Shown: positions 1 through 9,685, counted from the stretch's first letter. The stretch is 64,000 nt of DNA from Pseudodesulfovibrio sp. zrk46 (GCF_012516435.1 NZ_CP051216.1:622001-686000); one strand, 5' to 3'. Notes: generated by a model from the sequence alone, not told the origin. Translations and numbers: made by a program.

Positions 1-1
1 A

Positions 2-1012
2 GCGGACCTTGATCCCACGGTCATCATCGGCGGCAAGCTCTCCATCTACGGTTCCAACGCCCGTCTGGGCGACGGCGACTACCTCATTGCCGAGGCCGAT
101 GAATCCGACGGTTCCTTCCTGCTCCTCTCGCCCATCATCAGCGTTGTCACCAACGTGGATAAGGACCACATGGACTTCTACAAGGATCAGGACGCCATCG
201 ACGAATCCTTTACCAAGTTCATGAACTCCATCCCGTTCTACGGCATGAACGTGGTCTGCGGTGACGACGAAGGCGTGCAGCGTCTCCTGCCCAACATCAA
301 GCGTCCCTGCATGACCTACGGCCTGGGCAAGCACAACAAGCTGCGCGGTGAAATCATTTCCACCCACCTCCGCTCCCTGTTCAAGGTCTATCTGGACGGC
401 GAGGAATGGGGCGAAGTGACCGTGGCCCAGCCCGGCACCCACAACGTCCTCAATGCACTGGCATGCATCGGCGTGGCCCTTGAGGCCGGTCTGGACAAGG
501 AAGACATCATTAACGGCCTGTCCAACTTTGCCGGTGTGGGCCGCCGCTTCGAGCGCAAGGGCGAGAACAAGGGCGTCATCGTGGTGGACGACTACGGTCA
601 CCACCCCGCCGAAATCGAGGCCAACCTGCGCACCGCCAAGGAGTGCTACCCGGACCGCCGTCTGGTGGTAGCCTTCCAGCCGCATCGCTTTACCCGCACG
701 CAGGCCCTGTTCGGCGAATTCTGCAAAGTCTTCAAGGACGCCGACCTGCTCATGCTCACTGAAATTTATCCGGCCAGCGAATCCCCGATCCCGGGTGTTT
801 CCGGCCTCTCCCTGGCGCAGGGCATCAAGCAGGTGTCCGAGACCAAGGTCCAGTTCTTCCCGGACTTTGACGCACTGGAGAAGCGCCTCAAAGACACCCT
901 GAAACCCGGCGACCTGTTCATGACACAGGGCGCGGGCTCCATCTGGCAGATCGGTGAGAACTGGCTGAACATGGAAGACGACATCGACGAGCCCGCCGAG
1001 GGCGAGGAGTAG
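2..1012 (+). CDS. murC: UDP-N-acetylmuramate--L-alanine ligase MurC, C-terminal part
   Basis: This is the last 336 codons of MurC; the reading frame is open from base 2 and the start lies outside the window. MurC adds L-Ala to UDP-MurNAc with ATP in cytoplasmic peptidoglycan precursor synthesis. The visible part covers the central ATPase end (ADESDGSFL near the edge, then NVDKDH) and the C-terminal ligase domain, with [10 protein letters not shown] and FQPHRFTRT, which are hallmark MurC sequences. The stop is 4 bp before murB, so the two genes are probably cotranscribed. The C-terminal tail is acidic. The order murC-murB-ftsQ-ftsA-ftsZ is the standard end of a dcw cluster, which supports the call. 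Confidence 0.96.
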   Translation, partial: ADLDPTVIIGGKLSIYGSNARLGDGDYLIAEADESDGSFLLLSPIISVVTNVDKDHMDFYKDQDAIDESFTKFMNSIPFYGMNVVCGDDEGVQRLLPNIKRPCMTYGLGKHNKLRGEIISTHLRSLFKVYLDGEEWGEVTVAQPGTHNVLNALACIGVALEAGLDKEDIINGLSNFAGVGRRFERKGENKGVIVVDDYGHHPAEIEANLRTAKECYPDRRLVVAFQPHRFTRTQALFGEFCKVFKDADLLMLTEIYPASESPIPGVSGLSLAQGIKQVSETKVQFFPDFDALEKRLKDTLKPGDLFMTQGAGSIWQIGENWLNMEDDIDEPAEGEE

Positions 1013-1016
1013 GCTT

Positions 1017-1898
1017 ATGGATCTGGAACTCATCAGAAATCCGTCGTTAGCGGAGCGCACTTCACTGGGACTTGGCGGCACCGCCGAGGTCGAGGTGATC
1101 GTGCGTGAGGCGCGGGAACTCGACGGCCTTTCGGAGTTCCTGACGACCAATACGCTCTTCCCCTTTGTCATCGGCGAAGGCAGCAATCTGCTGGCCCCTG
1201 ACGGTCATCTGGACATGGCTCTGATCCGCATGGGCGAGACAGCCGGACCGGAACGCGTGGAGAAAATTGACGACAAGTTCATCATCCGTTGCGGTGCATC
1301 CCAACGGCTGCCCGGTCTGCTCGGCTGGGCCCAGAAAGCCGGATTCTCCGGCATGGAAGGCTTGTCCGGCATCCCCGGCTCCGTAGGCGGCGCAGTCGCC
1401 ATGAACGCGGGCTCCTACGGCACCGAGATAAAGGACGTGCTCACCCGCATCCGCATCTGGACCCCGTCCGAGGGATTGCGCTGGGTCAACGCCAAGGACT
1501 GCGACTTCGGCTACCGCCACTTCGCCTGTCCCGAGGCCGTGGGCAAGATGTTCATCTGGGAGGCCGAGATCGCGCTGAGCGAGTCCACGCCCAAGGCCGT
1601 GAAAGCAGCCATGCAGGATGTCTACGGCAAGAAGAAGGATACCCAGCCGGTCACGGCCCGATCCGCCGGATGCGTGTTCAAGAACCCCGAAGGCCAATCC
1701 GCCGGGCTCCTGCTGGATCAGGCTGGCATGAAGGGCGTCACCCGGGGCGGCATGGGCTTCTCCGACATCCACGCCAACTTCCTGGTCAACAACGGCGGCG
1801 GCACTTCCGCCGAGGCCATGGAGCTGCTGGAACTGGGCAAGCAAGCCGTTAAGGACAAATTCGACATCACCCTGAAAACCGAGGTGATCATACTATGA
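1017..1898 (+). CDS. murB: UDP-N-acetylenolpyruvoylglucosamine reductase MurB
   Basis: MurB is an FAD enzyme that uses NADPH to reduce UDP-GlcNAc-enolpyruvate to UDP-MurNAc. The 293-residue protein has the FAD-binding stretch IGEGSNLLA (about residues 44-52) and GLSGIPGSVGGAVAMNAG (about 116-133). Near residue 217 is SAGCVFKNP, where the catalytic proton donor is Ser in E. coli MurB; here it is Cys, a substitution I believe other MurB proteins also have. The gene starts 4 bp after murC and its stop overlaps the ftsQ start in an ATGA arrangement, suggesting translational coupling. Length fits the short (type II) MurB form. Confidence 0.95.
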   Translation: MDLELIRNPSLAERTSLGLGGTAEVEVIVREARELDGLSEFLTTNTLFPFVIGEGSNLLAPDGHLDMALIRMGETAGPERVEKIDDKFIIRCGASQRLPGLLGWAQKAGFSGMEGLSGIPGSVGGAVAMNAGSYGTEIKDVLTRIRIWTPSEGLRWVNAKDCDFGYRHFACPEAVGKMFIWEAEIALSESTPKAVKAAMQDVYGKKKDTQPVTARSAGCVFKNPEGQSAGLLLDQAGMKGVTRGGMGFSDIHANFLVNNGGGTSAEAMELLELGKQAVKDKFDITLKTEVIIL

Positions 1899-2752
1899 GT
1901 ACATTGACCATGGGCAAACAAAGCCGCCTCAAGCTCGGCTCCAACCGCGGCAACTCGCTGCGCAAGAAGCGCCGTTCCCCGTCCGGCCCCAAGCTCACGG
2001 GCGCAGGGCAGATGGTGGTACGCGTCATCATGTTCATGCTGGCCGTCTCGCTGGTGGCTGTGCTCGGCGTGGGGCTGCTCTACGGCTATCGGTTCATCAC
2101 CTCCACCTCCTATTTCGCACTCAAGGAAATCCATGTGGAAGGCAATCAGAAGCTCTCTCACGGCGACATCCTCCAAATCGGGGACGTATCGCTGGGGCTC
2201 AACTGCATGGAGATGAACGTAGGCGAGGTGGAAGCACGCCTCTCGGACAATCCGTGGATCGAATCCGTGACCGTGCGCCGCGACTTCCCCTCCACTCTGC
2301 GCATCGACGTCAACGAGAAAGTCCCGGCCTTCTGGCTCCGTCAGGGCGACGGTCTCTACTTCGCTGACACCCACGGCAAGGTCATCGCGCCCATGCATCC
2401 GGGAGAGATCGCCTCTCTGCCCGTGCTGGCAGTGGCCCCCGGCATCGATGATGGACAGGCAGTACTTACAGGAATTTTGAAGAAGATAGATGAAAAGCAG
2501 ACACCGTTCACCCAGAACCAGGCGGCATGGATCAAACTGACCAGCGCCCACGAACTGGAGATCTATCTGGACGGCCACGCCGGAGGCAGAGGCCTCACCG
2601 TGCGCCTGTCCATGGATCGCTGGGAGCTGCAATTGGAACGGCTCAAGGTCGCCTGGCGCGACCTGATGCGACGCCACGAATTCAAGAGCGTGTCCATCAT
2701 CGCGGCCAGTGGCGACAAAGTGTGGATCAAGAAACGGCCAGCGGAAGGATAG
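1895..2752 (+). CDS. ftsQ: cell division protein FtsQ
   Basis: This is a bitopic inner-membrane divisome protein of 285 residues. A basic cytoplasmic N-terminus (about residues 1-44) precedes one membrane segment (about 45-70, MVVRVIMFMLAVSLVAV and following). A POTRA domain follows (FALKEIHVEGNQKLSHGDIL, about 75-95), then the FtsQ/DivIB beta domain with VRRDFPSTLRIDVNEKVP. The start codon overlaps the murB stop by 4 bp. FtsQ normally links early Z-ring proteins to FtsB/FtsL and FtsW/FtsI. Sequence conservation is low across the family, so position between murB and ftsA is part of the evidence. Confidence 0.92.
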   Translation: MSTLTMGKQSRLKLGSNRGNSLRKKRRSPSGPKLTGAGQMVVRVIMFMLAVSLVAVLGVGLLYGYRFITSTSYFALKEIHVEGNQKLSHGDILQIGDVSLGLNCMEMNVGEVEARLSDNPWIESVTVRRDFPSTLRIDVNEKVPAFWLRQGDGLYFADTHGKVIAPMHPGEIASLPVLAVAPGIDDGQAVLTGILKKIDEKQTPFTQNQAAWIKLTSAHELEIYLDGHAGGRGLTVRLSMDRWELQLERLKVAWRDLMRRHEFKSVSIIAASGDKVWIKKRPAEG

Positions 2753-2797
2753 CCGTTTTCTGAGGATATTACAGGGAACTACAGAGGAGACATTTTC

Positions 2798-4036
2798 ATG
2801 GCTAAAAGCGATCTAGTTGTCGGACTCGACGTCGGCACCACCAAGATATGTACGGTGGTCGGCGAAGCCAGCGAGAACGGCGTCGACATCATCGGCATCG
2901 GGACGACCCCGTCCACCGGCCTCAGGCGCGGTGTGGTGGTCAATATCGAAAAGACCGTGCAGTGCATCAAGAAGTCCCTTGAGGACGCGGAGCTCATGGC
3001 AGGCTGCGACATCCGCACCGTTTACGCGGGTATCGCGGGCAGCCACATTCAGGGCTTCAACTCCCACGGCGTCATCGCGGTCAAGGGCGGCGAGGTCACT
3101 CAACGCGACGTGGATCGCGTTATCGAGGCGGCCAAAGCCATCGCCATCCCCATGGATCGCGAAGTGCTGCACACCCTGCCCCAGGAATTTATCGTGGACG
3201 ACCAGCGCGGCATCGCCGATCCCCTCGGGATGGCCGGTGTGCGCCTTGAGGTAAAGGTCCACATCGTCACTGGCGCGGTCACTTCCGCCCAGAACATCAT
3301 CCGGTCCTGCAACCGCTCCGGACTGGATGTGTCAAACATCGTACTGGAGTCGCTCGCCTCCAGCCAGGCCGTGCTCTCGCCCGAGGAACGCGAGATCGGC
3401 GTTGCGCTGGTGGATATCGGCGGCGGCACCACGGATATAGCCATCTTCTCCAAGGACTCCATCAAGCACACCTCCGTGCTGGCGCTGGGCGGTCACAACC
3501 TGACCAACGACATCGCCTACGGACTGCGCACCCCGATGATGTCTGCCGAGATGATCAAAATCGATTACGGCTGCGCTCTGGCCGATCTGGTGACCTCAGA
3601 CGAGATCATCGAAGTCCCGAGTGTGGGGGGCCGTGAATCGCGAACCATGAGCAAGCGCGTTCTGGCGGAAATTTGTGAACCGCGTTGCGAGGAAATCCTC
3701 GCCCTGGTGGATCAGGAGCTCATCAAATCCGGTTTCAAGAACCTGATCGCAGCAGGCGTGGTCCTCACGGGCGGCACCTGCATGATCGACGGCATGCAGG
3801 AACTGGCCGAGCAGATTTTCGATCTGCCGGTCCGTATCGGTGTGCCCGGCGAGGGAATCGGCGGCCTGACCGAGGAAGTCAGATCGCCGAAGTACGCGAC
3901 CGCAGTGGGCCTGCTTCTGCACGGAGCAGACGAAAGCGGTCTGAGCAAAGGCCCCGGACCCGACGCCTTCAAGGGCGACTCCAGCTTCGACAAGATTCTG
4001 GGTCGCATGAAGAAGTGGTTCACGGACATCGCCTAA
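2798..4036 (+). CDS. ftsA: cell division protein FtsA
   Basis: FtsA is an actin-like ATPase that anchors FtsZ to the membrane. The 412-residue protein has phosphate-1 motif GLDVGTTKICTVVGE (about residues 9-23), phosphate-2 motif LVDIGGGTTDIAIF (about 203-216) and adenosine motif AGVVLTGGTCMIDG (about 319-332). It ends in a short amphipathic stretch, LGRMKKWFTDIA, the usual membrane-targeting sequence. A clear Shine-Dalgarno (GAGGAG) lies before the ATG. It is 45 bp after ftsQ and 61 bp before ftsZ on the same strand. Confidence 0.97.
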   Translation: MAKSDLVVGLDVGTTKICTVVGEASENGVDIIGIGTTPSTGLRRGVVVNIEKTVQCIKKSLEDAELMAGCDIRTVYAGIAGSHIQGFNSHGVIAVKGGEVTQRDVDRVIEAAKAIAIPMDREVLHTLPQEFIVDDQRGIADPLGMAGVRLEVKVHIVTGAVTSAQNIIRSCNRSGLDVSNIVLESLASSQAVLSPEEREIGVALVDIGGGTTDIAIFSKDSIKHTSVLALGGHNLTNDIAYGLRTPMMSAEMIKIDYGCALADLVTSDEIIEVPSVGGRESRTMSKRVLAEICEPRCEEILALVDQELIKSGFKNLIAAGVVLTGGTCMIDGMQELAEQIFDLPVRIGVPGEGIGGLTEEVRSPKYATAVGLLLHGADESGLSKGPGPDAFKGDSSFDKILGRMKKWFTDIA

Positions 4037-4097
4037 GGGAATGAGGCAACAAGTGGAAACAAACGTTTAACAGGGAACGTTTTTTAGGAGGACACAA

Positions 4098-5384
4098 ATG
4101 GAATACTTTGAAATCGAACACGAAAGCAACGCCAAGATCAAGGTCGTTGGCTGTGGCGGTGCCGGTGGCAACGCGGTCAACAACATGATCCAGTCGGCCC
4201 TCAAGGGCGTCAAGTTCATCGTGGCCAACACTGACCACCAGGACATCGACAAATCGCTGGCCGAACACAAAATCCAGATCGGTGAGAAAATCACCAAGGG
4301 TCTGGGCGCCGGCGCCAACCCCGAGATCGGCCGTAACGCCGCTCTGGAATCCGTGGACCACATCCGCGAGGCCCTCGAAGGCGCGGACATGGTCTTCATC
4401 ACCGCCGGAATGGGCGGCGGTACCGGTACCGGTTCCGCACCTGTCGTGGCCGAAGTGGCTCGCGAAATGGGCGCACTGACCGTCGGTGTCGTGACCAAGC
4501 CGTTCTACTTTGAAGGTAAACGCCGCCTCGAGCAGGCAGACAATGGCGCCAAGGAACTGGCCAAAGTGGTGGACTCCATCATCACCATCCCCAACGACCG
4601 CCTGCTGCAGCTGGCCGCCAAGAAGGCCGCCTTCTCCGACATGCTGAAAAAGGCTGACGAAGTGCTCTACTACGCGGTCAAGGGTATCGCTGACCTGATC
4701 ACCGTCCACGGCCTGATCAACCTTGACTTCGCAGACGTCAAGGCCGCCATGTCCAGCTCAGGCATGGCCCTGATGGGTACCGGCATCGCCTCCGGCGAAG
4801 GCCGCGCCAAGGAAGCCGCCATGAAGGCAATCACCTCTCCCCTGCTGGAAGACGTGACCATCGATGGCGCCAAGGGCGTGCTCATCAACATCACCTGCAG
4901 CCCGGACATGCTCATCGAAGAGGTCTCCGACGCTGCCGACATTATTTACAAGGAAGCGCATGACGACGCCGAGATCTTCTTCGGTACCGTGTTCGATCCC
5001 GATGCAGGCGACGAAATGCGTATCACCGTTATCGCCACCGGCATCGAGCCCGCACAGGAAGAACCTGTCCTGAGCAAGGCCGAGATGCAGAAGCAGCTCC
5101 TGCTCGGCGTGCGCGGCCGTCAGAGCCAGCCCGAATCCAAGGCTGCTCCGTCCGCCCCCATGGCACCCCGCACCACTCAGGAACAGCTCCGCAGCCAGGA
5201 TCGCAACATCCCGGCATACGTGCGCAAAGCCGGCGGTCAGGCTCCCACAGACATGCCTTCCCCGGCCGTGAGCCAGCGGTTGGCAGCCAGCGGCGCAGGC
5301 CCCGGCGAAGAGGATTTCATCTTCGACACCGGTGACGACGAAAATCGAGATGTCCCGGCTTACATTCGCCGTAATGTGAACTAG
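4098..5384 (+). CDS. ftsZ: cell division protein FtsZ
   Basis: FtsZ is the tubulin-like GTPase that forms the Z-ring. The 428-residue protein has GCGGAGGNAVNNM near residue 18 and the tubulin signature GGGTGTGSAPVVAE near residue 109. AGGAGG precedes the ATG at a good distance. The C-terminal region is a flexible linker of about 100 residues. It ends in RDVPAYIRRNVN, the conserved peptide that binds FtsA and other partners. A second, very similar peptide (RNIPAYVRKAGG) sits about 48 residues earlier, so this FtsZ may carry two docking peptides. It closes the division cluster. Confidence 0.97.
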   Translation: MEYFEIEHESNAKIKVVGCGGAGGNAVNNMIQSALKGVKFIVANTDHQDIDKSLAEHKIQIGEKITKGLGAGANPEIGRNAALESVDHIREALEGADMVFITAGMGGGTGTGSAPVVAEVAREMGALTVGVVTKPFYFEGKRRLEQADNGAKELAKVVDSIITIPNDRLLQLAAKKAAFSDMLKKADEVLYYAVKGIADLITVHGLINLDFADVKAAMSSSGMALMGTGIASGEGRAKEAAMKAITSPLLEDVTIDGAKGVLINITCSPDMLIEEVSDAADIIYKEAHDDAEIFFGTVFDPDAGDEMRITVIATGIEPAQEEPVLSKAEMQKQLLLGVRGRQSQPESKAAPSAPMAPRTTQEQLRSQDRNIPAYVRKAGGQAPTDMPSPAVSQRLAASGAGPGEEDFIFDTGDDENRDVPAYIRRNVN

Positions 5385-5539
5385 GGACCGACGTCACTAC
5401 GAGTGTATTCAAACTGGATTGAACGGACCGGTTAACGGACCGGGGCTGGCCTTGTGCCGCCCCGCGACGGACGGCCGATCGCGACAATCGAAAAGCGAGT
5501 GAGGTTGCCACCATCGGCAAACGAGCCCTGTACCATGGC

Positions 5540-7177
5540 GTGAAGGAGCCCGAAGCTCCCAACCTCGGCGGACGACTGCCCATTGCGATAGCCGTCCCCG
5601 GAGGGGAAAAGAACGCCCTCTCGACCCTTGGCTGGCAGTCCGTATATCGGACTCTTGCCGAGGAACCCGGCCTTGCCGTTGAACGTGTCTTCCCGGACAA
5701 GCTGGGATTGACCGATGGCGGTGAACCGAGAACTCGCGAATCAAAAAGCCCACTATCCTCATTCCCTGTAACCGCCTGGAGCGTCACATTTGAGGAGGAT
5801 TTCCTCACCCTCCCGAGGACGCTTCAGGCAGCGGGCGTTCCGCCACTGGCGGCGGAACGCCCGCGCCTTCCACTGGTAATGGTGGGAGGCCCCATAGCCT
5901 TTCTCAACCCCGCGCCCATCGCGCCCTTTGTGGACTTCTTCTGGGTGGGCGAGGCGGATGTAAATTTCGTACCCCTGTTCATGAAGCTCAAGGAGCTCAT
6001 CTTTGACGGCGCGGAAAAGGACACCATCCTTGACGCCATCAAGGACATGCCTGGCATCTACGTCCCGGGCCGCTCCAAGACCCCGGTTAAGCGTCTGTTG
6101 ACCACCGGGCCGACCGTCTCCACGCTCAACGATCCAGCCTTCTCCTGTTTCATCTCCGGCCGCGCCACCTTCCGCGACACCCTGCTGCTGGAGGTCAACC
6201 GAGGCTGTCCCTACGGCTGCCGTTTTTGCGCCGCAGGCTTCATCTATCGTCCGCCCCGCCACGCCGACATCGAAGAGCTCAAGCGTATTGTCGAGCTGAC
6301 CGATCCGCCCAAGATCGGACTGGTGGGAACCGCCCTGACGGACTGGCCTGATCTGCTTCCGTTCCTCAAGTGGATTCACAGCCAGAAGAAAAAGTTTTCC
6401 CTGTCCTCCATGCGAGCCGACGGCATTACCGAAGAGCTGCTGGTCTACCTGCGCGAGCGCGGTATCCGCACCGTCACTCTTGCCCTTGAGGGGGCATCGG
6501 AGCGGTTGCGACGCATGATGAGCAAGAAGCTCAAGATCGAAGATTTCCTGAATGCAGTGACCCTGTGCGCCCGCTACGGCGTGAACCACCTCAAGCTCTA
6601 CCTCATCGCAGGCTGGCCCGGCGAGACAGATGAGGATTATGAAGAGCTGGCCGAATTGCTCGAACAGATCGTGGCCATCCGTGCGGCCGAGCCCGGCGGC
6701 AAAAAGAAGAACTTCATGCGCATCACCATCGGCGTCTCCTCGCTCGTGCCCAAGCCGTTCACCCCGTTCCAGTGGGCTCCCATGATGAGCGAGCAGGAAC
6801 TGAACCGCCGCATGAAGATACTGACCAAGATGGTCAAGCCGTACAAAGGCATCACCTTCCACCACGACAACCCGTTTCAGGCGCGGCTGCAGGGCATGCT
6901 GGCCCGTGGCGGCGAAGAGATGGCGGACTACATCCTCCTGGCCGCAGAGCACGGCGGCTGGAAGAAGGCCCTCAAGAAGTGGGACGGCGATCCGTCAGCC
7001 ATACTGGATCACGAACGCGGCGAGGACGAGGTCTTCCCATGGGAAGTCATCGACATCGGCGTCAAGCGGGAACACCTGTATAAGGAATGGCTGCGCGCCA
7101 AGGAAACAAAGGTCAGCGCCGGCTGTTCCCCCAAAGGGTGTGAAAAATGCGCAGGCTGCGGCGTGGAAGAGATGTAA
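5540..7177 (+). CDS. B12-binding-type radical SAM protein, function unknown
   Basis: This is a radical SAM enzyme with an N-terminal cobalamin-binding-like region (about residues 1-165, including VMVGGPIAFLNP) followed by the radical SAM core. The Fe-S cluster motif CPYGCRFC (CX3CX2C) lies near residue 225 in NRGCPYGCRFCAAGF. It ends in a Cys-rich tail, CSPKGCEKCAGCG, that may bind another cluster. The layout resembles the uncharacterised TIGR03960-like family. The start is uncertain: the GTG at 5540 has no good ribosome site, and the frame is open back to a stop at 5420. A GAGG at 5501-5504 sits 8 bases before an in-frame ATC at 5513. Substrate unknown. Confidence 0.8.
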   Translation: MKEPEAPNLGGRLPIAIAVPGGEKNALSTLGWQSVYRTLAEEPGLAVERVFPDKLGLTDGGEPRTRESKSPLSSFPVTAWSVTFEEDFLTLPRTLQAAGVPPLAAERPRLPLVMVGGPIAFLNPAPIAPFVDFFWVGEADVNFVPLFMKLKELIFDGAEKDTILDAIKDMPGIYVPGRSKTPVKRLLTTGPTVSTLNDPAFSCFISGRATFRDTLLLEVNRGCPYGCRFCAAGFIYRPPRHADIEELKRIVELTDPPKIGLVGTALTDWPDLLPFLKWIHSQKKKFSLSSMRADGITEELLVYLRERGIRTVTLALEGASERLRRMMSKKLKIEDFLNAVTLCARYGVNHLKLYLIAGWPGETDEDYEELAELLEQIVAIRAAEPGGKKKNFMRITIGVSSLVPKPFTPFQWAPMMSEQELNRRMKILTKMVKPYKGITFHHDNPFQARLQGMLARGGEEMADYILLAAEHGGWKKALKKWDGDPSAILDHERGEDEVFPWEVIDIGVKREHLYKEWLRAKETKVSAGCSPKGCEKCAGCGVEEM

Positions 7178-7180
7178 CGG

Positions 7181-8050
7181 CTAAGCTCGACGCCTGAACC
7201 AGACCACCACCATCAGGATAATCAAGGCAAATGCGGCCACGGCCGGAATCACAGCCGTTTCCCATGCGAGGCGAGGCTTCTCATCGACAGTGATGAACCA
7301 GCGCGACTCCATCCGCTTCCATTCGCCCGAATCAATCTCAGCCATGCCTTCATTGACCAATGCCAACAGTTCGGTCTCGCCCTTCTGAACCCCCACGTGC
7401 GTATCACGATAGCTTATCGTCCGGCACACCGAGTATCGATCCTCCATCTTCCTCTCTCGGGCTCTCATAACCAGCATGGGATAGGAGATGACGATGGCGT
7501 CGGTTTGTCGGTCAAGCATCGAGTCCACCGCCTCATTCGTAGTAGCAAACTCAACTCTGTTGGCTTCCGGGTGATAGGCTCTGAGGTATTCATCCGGATG
7601 GCTTCCCGAGACCACGGCCACGCTCCCATGAGACAAGGCATTGGAGCAATCTACGTCGGCCCCGTTCCGAAGAATTAATATATCGGAAGACGAATGAAGA
7701 GCCTCGCCGAAATCAATGAACATGGCTCGTTCATCAGAATAAAAAAGGCCGCTATGCAAATCGGCCTCGCCATTTTTCATACTTTCAAGGGTCCCGTCCC
7801 AATCCTTGTATATGAAACGGATGGGTATTCCCGTCTTCTTCGACCACTTTTTCCAGACATCAATAAGGTAGCCTTCGAGATCCCCCGAGACACCTACAAA
7901 AGAATAAGGCTTTGAATGGTTTGACGTTACGATGGTCACGCCATTCTCAAGATAGTAGTCTTTACTTTTGGGCTCCTTCTCCTCTTGGGCACGACAAATC
8001 GTTGCCGTGCAAACAAGGAACAAAGCCAACAAAAGAACACGTATTTTCAT
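7181..8050 (-). CDS. membrane-anchored periplasmic binding-type protein (SBP family 3)
   Basis: This protein of 289 residues has a cleavable-looking signal sequence (MKIRVLLLALFLVCTATICRA) and a single type-2 periplasmic-binding domain, with sequences such as GYLIDVWKKWSKKTGI and ADLHSGLFYSDERA. It ends in one hydrophobic segment (about residues 266-284) followed by WFRRRA. This resembles the sensor half of binding-domain kinases or diguanylate cyclases but carries no output domain, so it could be a truncated sensor or a tethered binding protein. The ATG at 8050 was chosen because AGGG precedes it and the signal peptide starts there. It converges with the radical SAM gene, 3 bp apart. Ligand not predictable. 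Confidence 0.75.
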   Translation of the reverse strand: MKIRVLLLALFLVCTATICRAQEEKEPKSKDYYLENGVTIVTSNHSKPYSFVGVSGDLEGYLIDVWKKWSKKTGIPIRFIYKDWDGTLESMKNGEADLHSGLFYSDERAMFIDFGEALHSSSDILILRNGADVDCSNALSHGSVAVVSGSHPDEYLRAYHPEANRVEFATTNEAVDSMLDRQTDAIVISYPMLVMRARERKMEDRYSVCRTISYRDTHVGVQKGETELLALVNEGMAEIDSGEWKRMESRWFITVDEKPRLAWETAVIPAVAAFALIILMVVVWFRRRA

Positions 8051-8196
8051 GATAATTTCCCTCAAAATAATGACGAATATAACCTGCCACACAAAATGCA
8101 CAAAGACAATTAAATGCCGCTGCTGGCAGTTGGTAACAGATTCCTATAGACTGCATCGGTCTCACTGCCATGCAACCTAGTATCCTGGAGGAGTTC

Positions 8197-8880
8197 ATGC
8201 TTCGGCTCAGCCATCTCAGCCTCACTGTTGCTCTGTGTTTCATACTGTGCGCCTCTGCCTTTGCCGATGGACGCCCCAAGGGTTTTACAACGCTCAACGA
8301 ATTGATCCCTGATGCGACCTATGACGTTCGCTATTATACGGACGAGAACTTTGTTGGGGCTCCCATCACGGGATACGAGAAGCCGCTGGTCATCCTGACC
8401 GATCAGGCGGCGAAAGCGCTCGTTAAGGTACAGGCCGAACTTGCTCCCTTTGGACTGGGCCTAAAATTCTTCGACGGCTACCGTCCGCAGCGAGCCGTTG
8501 ACCATTTTGTCCGCTGGGCCAAGGATCTAGACGACCAGAAGACCAAACCTCAATACTATCCGGACGTGGAAAAGGATCACCTCTTCCGCGACGGCTATAT
8601 CGCCGCCAAATCCGGTCACTCAAGAGGTTCCACCGTGGACCTTACCATTATGGACCTTGCGACAGGACAAGAACTGAACATGGGGACACCCTTTGACTAT
8701 TTCGGTCTGGAATCATGGCCTGACCATCCTGATTTCTCCCCTGAAATCAGAAGTAATCGTGCCCTGCTGCGCGCTGTAATGATACGCCACGGCTTCAAGC
8801 CACTGAAAGAGGAGTGGTGGCACTTCACGCTCAGCAAAGAACCCTTCCCCCAAACATATTTTAACTTCCCCGTAGAGTAG
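8197..8880 (+). CDS. D-alanyl-D-alanine dipeptidase (VanX/DdpX family)
   Basis: This zinc peptidase of 227 residues is predicted to cleave D-Ala-D-Ala. It has a signal peptide (about residues 1-25, ending ASAFA). The zinc and catalytic motif SGHSRGSTVDLTI (SxHxxGxxxD form) lies near residue 143 and EEWWHF, with the catalytic Glu and third zinc ligand, near residue 207. GGAGGAG precedes the ATG at 8197. Export suggests a role in recycling or using peptidoglycan peptides rather than cytoplasmic vancomycin resistance. No vanHA-like genes are nearby. The next gene starts 62 bp downstream on the same strand. Confidence 0.9.
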   Translation: MLRLSHLSLTVALCFILCASAFADGRPKGFTTLNELIPDATYDVRYYTDENFVGAPITGYEKPLVILTDQAAKALVKVQAELAPFGLGLKFFDGYRPQRAVDHFVRWAKDLDDQKTKPQYYPDVEKDHLFRDGYIAAKSGHSRGSTVDLTIMDLATGQELNMGTPFDYFGLESWPDHPDFSPEIRSNRALLRAVMIRHGFKPLKEEWWHFTLSKEPFPQTYFNFPVE

Positions 8881-8942
8881 CCGCGCAATAATCATCTTCT
8901 CCGGGAAGAAATATGGTATGGTTCCCCAAAAGGAGACTTGCC

Positions 8943-9683
8943 ATGAGAAAGATGATTGCATTCATATCCGCGCTGCTCCTCTTTCCTGCCATGGCTTTGG
9001 CCATGAGCGGACCGGTGGAGTACGAGGTCAATGGACAGCCCTATCAGGGCTATTACATCACCCCTTCCAAGGCGGCCCCGTTCGTCCTGCTCATTCACGA
9101 CTGGGACGGCCTGACCGACTACGAGGTCAAGCGGGCGCAAATGCTGGCAGAGCTCGGCTATTCGGTGTTTGCCGCCGACCTCTTTGGCAAGGGCGTACGT
9201 CCCACCGAGGTGAAGGACAAGAAGCAACTCACTGGCGCTCTTTATCAGGATCGCGAGAAGATGCGCGCATTGATGTATGGCGCATTGAAGAAGGCGAAGC
9301 AGCTTGGCCTCAACACCGATAACGGCGTTGCCATCGGCTACTGCTTCGGCGGTGCGGCCGTATTGGAGTTTGCCCGGTCAGGAGCCGACCTCCGGGGCTT
9401 CGTGTCATTCCATGGCGGCCTGACCACGCCTGAAGGCCAAAACTATACCAAGACCAAGGGATATGTTCTGGTCCTCCACGGCACCGCAGACACGTCCGTG
9501 ACCATGGACGACTTTGCCGATCTCGCCGAGGAGCTTGAGGAGACCGGCGTGACACACGAAATGACGACCTACAGCGGCGCACCGCATGCGTTCACCGTGT
9601 TCGGTAGCAAGCGCTACCACGAAGGGGCCGACAAGCTCTCGTGGGCGCGTTTCATAGAATTCCTCAACGCCATCACCCAATAA
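8943..9683 (+). CDS. exported dienelactone hydrolase family protein
   Basis: This is an alpha/beta hydrolase of 246 residues with a signal sequence (MRKMIAFISALLLFPAMALA). The nucleophile elbow is GYCFGG (Cys nucleophile, typical of dienelactone hydrolases). The likely acid is in HGTADTSV and the His in GAPHAFTVFG. AGGAG lies 8 bases before the ATG at 8943; an upstream in-frame ATG at 8913 would destroy the signal peptide. In many bacteria exported members of this family have no known substrate, so the activity is left general. A strong bidirectional terminator separates it from convergent glyA. Confidence 0.85.
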   Translation: MRKMIAFISALLLFPAMALAMSGPVEYEVNGQPYQGYYITPSKAAPFVLLIHDWDGLTDYEVKRAQMLAELGYSVFAADLFGKGVRPTEVKDKKQLTGALYQDREKMRALMYGALKKAKQLGLNTDNGVAIGYCFGGAAVLEFARSGADLRGFVSFHGGLTTPEGQNYTKTKGYVLVLHGTADTSVTMDDFADLAEELEETGVTHEMTTYSGAPHAFTVFGSKRYHEGADKLSWARFIEFLNAITQ

Positions 9684-9685
9684 TA

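Noticed and set aside
8197-8880. Vancomycin resistance role for the VanX-like gene
   Set aside because: It has a signal peptide and no vanH or vanA neighbour, and the host is Gram-negative.
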